This document shows positions 8,829 to 16,267 of a stretch of 64,000 nt of DNA, piece by piece. Under the pieces are notes generated by a model that worked only from the letters and a program-made list of their open reading frames with translations, was not told the origin of the DNA and did not search any database. Made by a program: the position numbers and the translations under genes. How positions within the stretch are numbered: the first letter of the stretch is position 1; every line of letters starts with the position of its first letter. The stretch spans positions 62,001-126,000 of the forward strand of contig DAHG01000033.1 in NCBI GenBank assembly GCA_002495885.1, given 5' to 3'. This stretch comes from Methanocellaceae archaeon UBA148. GTDB lineage: Archaea; Halobacteriota; UBA148.

Positions 8829-9774
8829 TTGCATCGAGGGGAATAGCTGTGAATCCATTCTCATTAAGGTATTGAGCGAGTTTTGACGGTCTGCTTCCAA
8901 GAGGATGGTAGAGGATCGTAACCTCGGGTTTACAATCGCGCACCATCTTTATCAGGCCATTGAAATCGAGGTGATCGCTTATCTTGATTCGCTGATGCGA
9001 ACAACTTCGTCCAGTTAATACAAATTTATCCAGATGATCCGGTAAGCGATGCAAATCCCGTGGTGGAACGATGCTCATTTTGCCATTTTCTCCAAGGCTT
9101 ACCAGCGACCCCATGTGCTCCATCAATTCCCTCGTCAATTCCAAGGATTTACTATCCATGCCGATTTCTTCTTTGTACCCCAGACTACGAAGTAGTTTGA
9201 CAGCCCTTTGGGCCTTACCAAATGAATAGGCACCGAATGCAACGTTCTCTCTAATGGCATCCTTGAAGGCACTTATATCATCCGTAAAACTGCATTGTGG
9301 ATCATAAGGGTCCCCATAGGTCGCTTCCGTAACGAGAACATCGCATCTTGGAAGCTGAGACGCATCCTTGACGTCTCCGGTTGTTAGGAGGGTGGTCCCG
9401 ACTTCATTTTCCCAATAAAAGGCTGTGGCACCTATAGTGTGTCCTGTCGGATACGTTCGAATCCTAACACCATCCATGTCCACACAATCCCCGACTTTAA
9501 AGGTCGTCCCAACAAATCTTCTTCCATACATGATCTCAAGCGCTTTAGCGGTTTTTTCAGACGCTACAGAATTTTGTGAGAGCATTGCAGAGCTACCGTG
9601 ATGATCAGAGTGGGCATGGGTTATCAAAAGGGCGTGGGAATCTTCGTTAGGCGTGGTATCGATTCCAAATATATGTAGCTTTTCTGACCTAAATGAGATC
9701 AACAGATGTGGAGTATATCCTTTAGAACTTCTCCTACGTATTGGTAATACACCTAAATCGACCAGTTTCTTCAA
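8806..9774 (-). CDS. MBL-fold exonuclease-like metallohydrolase
   Basis: 322 residues. The metal motif THAHSDHHG (His53, His55, Asp57, His58) and later TGHTIGA and TTGDVKDASQ are typical of the metallo-beta-lactamase superfamily. The C-terminal LTGRSCSHQRIKISDHLDF and the pattern around it resemble SNM1/YSH1-like nucleases (beta-CASP-related), which process RNA or DNA ends. It is a monocistronic gene whose 3' end overlaps that of the DUF116 gene. The substrate is inferred only. Confidence 0.75.
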   Translation of the reverse strand: MKKLVDLGVLPIRRRSSKGYTPHLLISFRSEKLHIFGIDTTPNEDSHALLITHAHSDHHGSSAMLSQNSVASEKTAKALEIMYGRRFVGTTFKVGDCVDMDGVRIRTYPTGHTIGATAFYWENEVGTTLLTTGDVKDASQLPRCDVLVTEATYGDPYDPQCSFTDDISAFKDAIRENVAFGAYSFGKAQRAVKLLRSLGYKEEIGMDSKSLELTRELMEHMGSLVSLGENGKMSIVPPRDLHRLPDHLDKFVLTGRSCSHQRIKISDHLDFNGLIKMVRDCKPEVTILYHPLGSRPSKLAQYLNENGFTAIPLDAITNVMIH

Positions 9775-9882
9775 AAGGCACCCATCCCCTATGAATGGAA
9801 GTTATAGCTTAAGATATATATAGGTATATGAAGAGTTAGTTCTACTTGAAAAGGTTAATTGTCGTTTAATTAAGAATCGATT

Positions 9883-9980
9883 GCTCCGGTGGTGTAGTCC
9901 GGCCAAATTCAGCCAGAACTGAAGGCCATTCATGCAGGACTCTCACTCCTGCGACTGGGGTTCAAATCCCCACCGGAGCA
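9883..9980 (+). tRNA. tRNA-Glu (CUC) with a D-loop intron
   Basis: The 7-bp acceptor stem GCTCCGG (9883-9889) pairs with CCGGAGC (9973-9979), followed by discriminator A9980 and no encoded CCA. The T-arm GGGGTTCAAATCCCC and an anticodon arm CAGGA-CTCTCAC-TCCTG with anticodon CTC are both intact. The total is 98 nt, 23 more than expected. Removing 9907-9929 restores the D-arm GTGTAGTCCGGCCAATCAT, which agrees with euryarchaeal tRNA-Glu, and gives a 75-nt molecule. The 3' end lies next to a truncated methyltransferase gene on the other strand. Confidence 0.92.
9907..9929 (+). other. Predicted 23-nt bulge-helix-bulge intron in the tRNA-Glu D-loop
   Basis: GGCC (9901-9904) can pair with GGCC (9924-9927), giving a 4-bp central helix. 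The 3-nt bulges AAA (9905-9907) and ATT (9928-9930) sit at its two ends, and an inner stem TTCAG/CTGAA (9908-9912/9919-9923) closes the intron. Cutting each bulge after its second base removes exactly 23 nt. The outer helix is weak, so this is a relaxed form of the motif at a non-canonical position. Confidence 0.75.
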
Positions 9981-10537
9981 TACAGATGATAGGTCGGACC
10001 ATTGGCAAGATGAAAATTTATGCCAAAATATCGCCAGTCTAAATGAACACAAATAGAGCCATCCTCAGCCAGCAAATCCCTCATCAAAACAAGACGCTCA
10101 TACATATACTTCAGATAAGAAGCGATCCCGCCGCTCCATGCATCTTTATAAGCCCGCTCCTCTATAATTGACGGCTCTTTTTCTATTGCTTCATTACCTA
10201 CTATTGTCCTTATGGTAAAGTCTGCACCCGTAAAAAAGGGTGGGTCAATGTAAATGAGATTTATCTTACCAGCCCAGCCCTGCTTGATCAAAGAACTCAT
10301 CACAAGTTTATTATCGCCCCAAATCAGCTTATTTTTCCCGTCTCTTGGATAGTTCTCAGGATATTCTTCCTCTGGGAAAAGGGAAGCACCATAACCTCCT
10401 TTAATTCGGGGTTTGTTTACGGTTTCCACTACTTGAAAAGGAAGATTTGGCTTTTCGATTGATGTCTTCTCACCTTTCTCGTATCTATCGTATTTCTCTG
10501 CCCAGAGGAGTGCAACATATTTTTTGTTATCTGCCAT
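9962..10537 (-). pseudogene. Site-specific DNA methyltransferase (Mod type), N-terminal fragment
   Basis: 191 codons. The fragment contains the GGYGASLFPE and LIWGDNKLVMSSL motifs that precede the catalytic DPPF motif (IYIDPPFFTGADF), then SICVHLDWR. After that point the similarity ends and the frame closes inside the tRNA-Glu T-arm. Complete enzymes of this N6-adenine or N4-cytosine family are several hundred residues long, so the cofactor-binding C-terminal half and target-recognition region are missing. No restriction subunit is nearby. It is most likely a remnant of a restriction-modification gene cut off by a rearrangement at the tRNA. Confidence 0.75.
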
Positions 10538-10704
10538 CTCTTTAAAATCTCCTCCTCTTTATTATAATCACTTTTGTCGTCTCTCCCTTAAAATAGCTTG
10601 CCAAAATTTTGCCTAGGAGTTAATTTTTGCAAAAAGAAAACAGCAAGTCTTATCTTTTCATAAATCAAACATGAACTCAAAAATTTGGATTCAGAGGTTT
10701 ATTC

Positions 10705-12327
10705 TTGGAACTTGTTAAAATACCTGGTATAGGACCGAAAAAAGAAAAAGAGCTTAGTAGTATAGGAGTTTTCACGGTAGAGGACCTGGCGAAGCGAAGT
10801 TGTTGGGATGATCAGGGAGAGTCTTATTTTGGGCGTAACTGGTGGGGACGGTTGATTAGAGGGGCCAGGATGTCCATAGGGTGGAACATTATAATGGACG
10901 TTGAAAAGATATCTCAGGATGAAATTATAATAGAAACAGACAAAACCTATTCTGATGAAGAATTGATAAAAAAATCAATTGCCAGCCTCCTACATTCGCA
11001 CGATTACTGGTTCTTGACATCCATTGAGGGGAGGGTGAATTCGTACAAGGTCATCGTCTTACCAGTTGAAAACAGCAAGCATTATTTCATAAAATACATC
11101 GTACCAAATGCAGAATGCGTGCTAGAGCAGATAAGGAAAGGGAGAAGCAGTGAAGAGGCAAAAGACTTAACAGAAAAAGAAACTGCAAGAGATATGGAAG
11201 CCTCTCTAATGAACTATTTAAAAGGCTTACTCTCTAGGGAGCAGGAAGTCAAGAACTTCGCCAAGTCTATACAACTCAATTCTCTCTGTGAGTACTTTGA
11301 AGAGTATGGAGGGATGGCATCCGTAGATGTTTTATTGTCCTGGGCTCAGCTTTTCGGGATTGCAGACGTAGAGGTGCTGAAGCCTAATGGCGAGAAGTTG
11401 ACTACTACTGGCTTTCACTTGGCATACTTCGGGGATGTTGGAACTGGGAAGACATATTCGAGCATCGATTTCGTTATGGGGAACGAGAGAATTGGACTGG
11501 AACCCCATGGTATTCCTGGAAGATATAGATACTGTGGCGGTATAACTCCCTACATGTTTATTCACATGGGGCAGTACTATGAAGGGGAAAAGATGGTATT
11601 CCTCGTTCCAGAGTTCAACGACTGGTTCTTTCATGAGAAAGGAATGGTCGAGAGGCTGAAGTTAGCGATGGAGCAAAAACCCCTGAAGTATGAGTCCGCT
11701 CACGAAACCATCGGACCGTATGTTTTTACCTCCTTCTTTAATGCGAACTATAACGTCAAGATAAAGAAGAAAGGGTACAAACTCACTGTTTCAGATCCCA
11801 ACTTTAACGCCATCGAAGACAGGTGCTTCTGTAGACTTCATAAGATGACGAAGCAAAGGTTTTTAGACATTATCGATTCCATCGAAAAACATACACTGGG
11901 CACGCACAAGGAAATAAAGATCAGCCCGGAGCAGATAAGGGACCATGCAACCCTGATCTACTCGATAAATACAGGCATAATCAAGGATTATAAGCCATCG
12001 AAAGTCCAGTTCTCAGAGGGGCAAATAAGCACCATCACGTCAGCGATCAGAATCTTCGCAGAGGAATATATGGGGGAGGATAAACTTATACATGCATCTC
12101 CGCGATCCGTCTATAAATGCCTCCAACTCGCATCTACATTGACATTGCCGTTTTACTTCACCGCCAAGGCCACAGAAACTCCCAGCCACCGTATACTCTT
12201 GGTCGATGATAGGGCATTAAACATGGCTGTTGAGGTCATGATTGAAGAGCTGACCGTGAGGATGCTAAAGGATTCCTCTCCAGAGGAAGTAAGAGAGAGC
12301 ATTCTTCCGAGGTTATTCGATAGCTAG
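10705..12327 (+). CDS. HhH-containing AAA+ ATPase, MCM/RavA-like, function unknown
   Basis: 540 residues from a TTG at 10705. Residues 3-30 form a helix-hairpin-helix, KIPGIGPKKEKELSSIG. The AAA+ core has Walker A GDVGTGKT at 243-250, a Walker B-like strand MVFLVPEFND (296-305) with Pro-Glu in place of Asp-Glu, a sensor-1-like FTSFFNANYN near 341-350, and a helical C-terminal region. Middle residues 30-200 are unrecognised and lack zinc fingers. The order suggests an MCM- or RavA/MoxR-related motor that binds nucleic acid through the HhH, but no named family fits fully. Its 3' end overlaps the convergent hydrogenase maturation protease by 15 bases. No neighbour hints at its job. Confidence 0.6.
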   Translation: MELVKIPGIGPKKEKELSSIGVFTVEDLAKRSCWDDQGESYFGRNWWGRLIRGARMSIGWNIIMDVEKISQDEIIIETDKTYSDEELIKKSIASLLHSHDYWFLTSIEGRVNSYKVIVLPVENSKHYFIKYIVPNAECVLEQIRKGRSSEEAKDLTEKETARDMEASLMNYLKGLLSREQEVKNFAKSIQLNSLCEYFEEYGGMASVDVLLSWAQLFGIADVEVLKPNGEKLTTTGFHLAYFGDVGTGKTYSSIDFVMGNERIGLEPHGIPGRYRYCGGITPYMFIHMGQYYEGEKMVFLVPEFNDWFFHEKGMVERLKLAMEQKPLKYESAHETIGPYVFTSFFNANYNVKIKKKGYKLTVSDPNFNAIEDRCFCRLHKMTKQRFLDIIDSIEKHTLGTHKEIKISPEQIRDHATLIYSINTGIIKDYKPSKVQFSEGQISTITSAIRIFAEEYMGEDKLIHASPRSVYKCLQLASTLTLPFYFTAKATETPSHRILLVDDRALNMAVEVMIEELTVRMLKDSSPEEVRESILPRLFDS

Positions 12328-12777
12328 CTCATCCAATACCATTTCCACCACTTTTGGCACCGCTTCATTCACTTTCGGTGTCAGCCCAACGGTGAGTTGG
12401 TTTGCTCTCTCAATTTCAACCCCTATGAGGAGGAGATCGTCCGGCATCGACATGACTTTTTCTCCGATCTTTAACACGTCAACTAAGCCAAGCTCGTGCA
12501 ATGAGAAGTGCATCGAAGCAGGATCTGGAAGGTCTTTGTAGGTGAACCTATGTATCTTACCAATCTCACCTCCTGAGCTCAGGGCATCGATGATGATTAC
12601 CTTGTCGACATGCTCCATAAAACTGAGAATGTCAAGACCGCCAGTACCAGCATCTATCAGCTCCACATGGATTGGCGGGTCTTTACCCCTAAGCTTCTCT
12701 AAAATGTAGATTCCAACCCCATCATCACCCATCAAGGGATTCCCACAGCATAAGACAACGGTTCTCAGAAGTCTCAC
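12313..12777 (-). CDS. Hydrogenase maturation endopeptidase (HycI/HyaD family)
   Basis: 154 residues. The family opening CCGNPLMGDDGVGIYILE carries the first nickel-binding acidic residue, LIDAGTGGLDIL the second motif, and MHFSLHELGL the conserved His. The enzyme removes the C-terminal tail of a NiFe-hydrogenase large subunit after nickel is inserted. The start is GTG at 12777, directly abutting the TAG of hypE (TAGGTG), so translation is coupled. Which hydrogenase it serves is unknown, since none is encoded here. Confidence 0.88.
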   Translation of the reverse strand: MRLLRTVVLCCGNPLMGDDGVGIYILEKLRGKDPPIHVELIDAGTGGLDILSFMEHVDKVIIIDALSSGGEIGKIHRFTYKDLPDPASMHFSLHELGLVDVLKIGEKVMSMPDDLLLIGVEIERANQLTVGLTPKVNEAVPKVVEMVLDELAIE

Positions 12778-13812
12778 CTAGCAGACCCTTGGAATTGGTT
12801 CCCCCAGAGGCGTTTCAACGTATCTCTTTCCACCAAGTCCTGTTTCCAATACTACCTTTTTCTTGTGCCCTTCAATGGCTTCCCCTATTATTCTCGCTTC
12901 TTGACCATATTTTGTCTTTTGGATAGCCTCTAGAACGAGATCGGCATTATCTGGCTTCACACCGATTATAGCTTTGCCTTCATTCGCCACCTCTAAAGGA
13001 TCAATTCCAAGCATCTCCGATGCTGCCCGAACGGCGTCTTTCAAGGGAATTTGATCCTCCTTAATTAGTATCCCAACGCAGCTTTTCTTTGCCATCTCAT
13101 TTAAAGTAGAAGCTAACCCACCCCTTGTGGGATCTTTCATCGCAGTGACTCCTCCAACATCCAATGCTGCCTTGATCGTACCCCACAATGGCGCTGCATC
13201 AGACTCCAGCTCAGTCTCAAAGGAAAAACCCTCTCTGAACGCCAAGAGCGATATGCCATGGTCGCCGATCGTTCCCGTGACGATAATCTTATCGCCAATA
13301 TTTAGACCGGAATCACGTATCAGTTCATTGGCAACCCCGATACCTGAGGTGTTGAGTACCAAATTGTCCAATGCACCCTTTTCCATGACCTTGGTATCGC
13401 CAGTGATGATCGCTACATCTGCCTCATTGGCAATTTCATCCATGGACCGGACGATCCGTTCCAGTTTTGCAATAGAGAAGCCTTCCTCTACGATAATGCT
13501 ACTGGTTAAAGCAATGGGACGGGCACCCATGACTGCCAGATCATTTATGGTTCCACAAACTGCAATTTTACCGATATCACCGCCCGGAAAGAACAGCGGT
13601 TTGACGACATGGCTGTCTGTGGTGAGCACAACCTCCCTATCACCTATGAAAACGGTTGAGCCGTCATCAAGATCAGATAAGCCAACGCTGCCAACACTGC
13701 GAGGCGATATGTTCTTGAGTATTCTGGAGATCAACTCCTGCATGAGTACCCCCCCAGCACCATGCGCAAGAGTGATGGTTTTTTCAGAGAGGTCTGCTTC
13801 ACCTGCATACAT
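12778..13812 (-). CDS. hypE: Hydrogenase maturation protein HypE
   Basis: 344 residues of the PurM/AIR-synthase fold: AHGAGGVLMQELI at the N-terminus, GSVGLSDLDDGSTV, TDSHVVKPLFFPGGDIG and DPTRGGLASTLNEMA. The protein ends PIPRVC; the last Cys is the residue that becomes carbamoylated by HypF and dehydrated to thiocyanate, the source of the cyanide ligands of the NiFe site. Length is standard. Its start overlaps hypB by 14 bases and it abuts the maturation protease. Confidence 0.95.
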   Translation of the reverse strand: MYAGEADLSEKTITLAHGAGGVLMQELISRILKNISPRSVGSVGLSDLDDGSTVFIGDREVVLTTDSHVVKPLFFPGGDIGKIAVCGTINDLAVMGARPIALTSSIIVEEGFSIAKLERIVRSMDEIANEADVAIITGDTKVMEKGALDNLVLNTSGIGVANELIRDSGLNIGDKIIVTGTIGDHGISLLAFREGFSFETELESDAAPLWGTIKAALDVGGVTAMKDPTRGGLASTLNEMAKKSCVGILIKEDQIPLKDAVRAASEMLGIDPLEVANEGKAIIGVKPDNADLVLEAIQKTKYGQEARIIGEAIEGHKKKVVLETGLGGKRYVETPLGEPIPRVC

Positions 13813-14461
13813 TCATACTCGCCTCAATGAACTCAATCCAACCGTCGATGCTTTCTCCAACCTTCTTGCTCGTTTTCAGGACCTTGATGGATGGATTTAA
13901 CCTGAGGGCATCAGAGACCATCTTATCTGCATCCGCTCCTACAGCATCAGAGATGTCCACCTTGTTCACGATCGCTAAGTCGCAAGTCTTGAATATCATC
14001 GGATGTTTTTCCACTATGTCGTCGCCTTCGCTGACGCTGACGATAACGACCCTTTTGGACTCTCCAAGCGAATAGTCCGCGGGACAGATCAGGTTGCCAA
14101 CGTTCTCTATTAACAAAATGTCCAAATCCTCCAATGGCAACTGATCCAAAGCATTTTTAACTAAAAGAGCGTCCAGATGGCACTCTTTCCCGGTGTTCAT
14201 AGCGATGACAGGCACATCGTATCGCTTAAAACGGTTGGCATCAATGTCTGCCACGATGTCCCCTGCAATCACGCCTATACGATACCTTCCGCCGAGCCTC
14301 TCGATCGCCAATTCTATCAATGTCGTTTTTCCCGAACCTATCGCGCCCATGATGTTAAAAGCAATAATGCCAAAACCATTTAATAAATGATGATTTCGCA
14401 AGGCGAGTTCTTCGTTTGCCTCTAAAACATCATGTCCCACTTCAACTTCGATCTCACACAT
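13799..14461 (-). CDS. hypB: Hydrogenase nickel-insertion GTPase HypB
   Basis: 220 residues from the ATG at 14461, chosen because MCEIEVEVG is the usual opening and it overlaps the hypA stop by 8 bases. Motifs of the SIMIBI GTPase fold are clear: P-loop GAIGSGKTT, IAGDIVADIDA with the switch Asp, MNTGKECHLDA with the Cys-His of the G-domain metal site, LIENVGNLICPA and IVNKVDISD. The His-rich nickel-storage N-terminus found in some bacteria is absent, as is common in archaea. It hands nickel to the hydrogenase precursor together with HypA. Confidence 0.95.
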   Translation of the reverse strand: MCEIEVEVGHDVLEANEELALRNHHLLNGFGIIAFNIMGAIGSGKTTLIELAIERLGGRYRIGVIAGDIVADIDANRFKRYDVPVIAMNTGKECHLDALLVKNALDQLPLEDLDILLIENVGNLICPADYSLGESKRVVIVSVSEGDDIVEKHPMIFKTCDLAIVNKVDISDAVGADADKMVSDALRLNPSIKVLKTSKKVGESIDGWIEFIEASMNVCR

Positions 14462-14837
14462 AATCATCCAATTCAATTTTGATGTTTCTAACGTTTATCT
14501 CTTTGCCCGAAATTATAGTTGGAACGGGATTTCCACATTCCGGACAGGCTAGATTAAATGCCAAATCAGATATCATGAGAGGCCTATCAGTAGCCAAAAC
14601 ACCTTCATAACCACAATTGCATTTTATCTTAGAGGGGGTGTTCACAATATTCAGCTTGGCATCCTCCATCAGGCTCCCCTTGGCCAGAATTTCAAGGCAA
14701 AAGATCAGTTGATCCGGATTTATATGGGTTAGCTCGCCCAAATCTATATCTACCGAAGTTACTTTTTTAGCAGAATTATTCCCAGCTGTTTTCAAGACAA
14801 CCTCATATAGTTCCATCGCTACGCTGTACTCGTGCAT
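14454..14837 (-). CDS. hypA: Hydrogenase nickel chaperone HypA
   Basis: 127 residues starting MHEYSVA; Met1, His2 and Glu3 are the nickel-binding end of the family. A zinc site is formed by KCNCGYEG and ACPECG. The C-terminus is NVRNIKIELDDYV. HypA binds nickel and delivers it, with HypB, to the large subunit. The stop overlaps the hypB start by 8 bases; hypC is 17 bases upstream. Confidence 0.95.
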   Translation of the reverse strand: MHEYSVAMELYEVVLKTAGNNSAKKVTSVDIDLGELTHINPDQLIFCLEILAKGSLMEDAKLNIVNTPSKIKCNCGYEGVLATDRPLMISDLAFNLACPECGNPVPTIISGKEINVRNIKIELDDYV

Positions 14838-14854
14838 TCTTATACGATCCTGCC

Positions 14855-15136
14855 TTATCCAAGACCTTTTTTCCCAAATGCAAGTTGCTCAGCCATGATA
14901 TCCTTTTCCACCGCATCAGCGTACTCACGAAATAATCCAAGGGTCTCCTCACCCTGTTCAGGTGACATGATCTGGATAACATAGCCGACATGCACCAATG
15001 CATAATGACCCAAATAGCTCTTATCTATGTCAACAAGGTCCAACCTCACTTCCTGTTTGAGCCCCCCAAAATCAACTATTGCGACCTTTTGGATATCATC
15101 AATCTTCACAATTTTTCCTGGAATTGCAAGGCACAT
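14855..15136 (-). CDS. hypC: Hydrogenase assembly chaperone HypC
   Basis: 93 residues beginning MCLAIPGKIVKI, the HypC/HupF signature; Cys2 binds the Fe(CN)2CO precursor together with HypD. GDYAL-type residues appear as LGHYALVHVGYVIQIM. It is the first gene of the minus-strand hyp operon hypC-hypA-hypB-hypE-protease. GAGGT lies about six bases before the ATG. HypD, its usual partner, is not in this window. Confidence 0.95.
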   Translation of the reverse strand: MCLAIPGKIVKIDDIQKVAIVDFGGLKQEVRLDLVDIDKSYLGHYALVHVGYVIQIMSPEQGEETLGLFREYADAVEKDIMAEQLAFGKKGLG

Positions 15137-15561
15137 TGCATGACCTCAATTAATTAATTGAATAAGTGTTTATTTTATTTAGTTAGTTAATAAACAATAC
15201 TATTGATGAATAGAATCGGTTAAATTAAGGAAAAGTTAATACATCAATTCCCATTCTGTTGAACACACTAAGGTGTATGTGAATTATATTGAGGCATAGC
15301 TAAAGGTCAATAATTAATCCCAAATTTGAGGGATTGGTGTCCAGATCATCTATGGGCCCCCAGTTGCTATCATGATTCAGTAGGTCATGGATAGAAAGTC
15401 ATAGAAAAACGGATATCAACTCAGAACTATTCAAATAAAAAGAGAAGTATGTAAGGTAAAAACGCTAACAAGCCATGTACTTAAGTACGGGGTGTAGTGA
15501 CTATCTGCTTGAAGAAGAAACCTGGGGGATTCGTAATAATGAATAGATTAAGGTGACATAA
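15137..15561. promoter_or_regulatory. Upstream region of the hyp operon and gap
   Basis: 425 bases. Next to hypC the strand reads AATTAATTAATTG plus an A/T stretch suitable for an archaeal TATA/BRE promoter driving the operon to the left. The rest shows no gene, no RNA signature and only short inverted words such as tacttaagta near 15480. Confidence 0.4.
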
Positions 15562-15892
15562 ATGGATTTAGAGGTAATATTAGCATATGTTGGAGGGGTT
15601 CTAATCGTAAATGGTATATCATTAATACCATCGATCCAAGGGGCAATTAAAGAAAAGCACTTCACGCTAAGAGATAGAAGTGTGTTAAATGCTCTTTTAA
15701 TTGCTGGGAATGGTAATGGTAGTGGTGAATCCAAATGCGATAGTATTTTTTATTGGAGCGATATTGATAATAATAGGATTCTTATCTGTTGGGTTGACGG
15801 TTAACAGAAGTATTGATTCCTTCCCAAGTTTAGTGATTCTAATCATATTAGTTGTAGTAATTCTAATACAAATGTTGACAGGAGCTATTTAA
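15562..15892 (+). pseudogene. Small membrane protein, apparently frameshifted
   Basis: 15562-15804 encodes VILAYVGGVLIVNGISLIP and a charged stretch, then becomes non-membrane-like. The overlapping second frame (15701-15892) encodes two strong hydrophobic helices with FFIGAILIIIGFLSVGLTV. Switching frames near 15695-15705, in the reiterated ggtaatggtagtggtg, gives one about 108-residue protein with three membrane helices. The family is unrecognised. It may be a frameshift, a sequencing error, or two tiny proteins. Confidence 0.45.
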
Positions 15893-15919
15893 TTCAGATG
15901 AAATATTCAACATGAATTC

Positions 15920-16035
15920 CCTGCGAAAGCGCCCAGATCAGGAAGGTTGGCGTAAGCCAAGGGTCCCCGGCGGGGGCTCCAGGGCGGACCCAGATGCCCC
16001 AGAATTTATTCTTGGGGTGACACAGTTGGGGCTTA
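15920..16035. ncRNA. GC-rich, hairpin-dense segment; candidate structured RNA
   Basis: This segment is far richer in GC than its surroundings. Visible stems are GC-GAAA-GC at 15923-15930, TTGGC-GTAA-GCCAA at 15947-15960 with a GNRA loop, GGGTCC/GGACCC (15961-15966/15986-15991) and CCCC/GGGG (15997-16000/16014-16017). It lies between a decayed small gene and hypF, and no coding pattern fits on either strand. I cannot match it to RNase P, SRP or rRNA. The strand is not determined. Confidence 0.4.
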
Positions 16036-16136
16036 AAAGCACGTAATATAAAATGAAAATACCAACAAGAAAGAAAGAGTACCTTTTGCTAGTTATACCT
16101 CGACTTCTATCGCTCCATCCTCCATTAAAGGCGTGT

Positions 16137-16190
16137 ATAACAGCGATCAAGCGGTTCTTTTTCTTGCAAAAGATTCCACCCTTCGTCAAC
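16137..16190. repeat. Degenerate copy of the MITE-like element found at 40.0 kb
   Basis: ATAACAGCGATCAAGCGGTT here matches ATAACAGCGATTAAGAGGTT at 39999-40018 at 18 of 20 positions; TTCCACC and ACTTC recur further on. The right inverted end seen at 40.06 kb is not preserved. It sits about 80 bases upstream of hypF. Confidence 0.4.
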
Positions 16191-16267
16191 TTCATATATC
16201 CACAAAACGTTAAATGAAACTGCTTCACATCTCTTTGTAACATGGGGATGTTAGGTTGACAGGTTCG

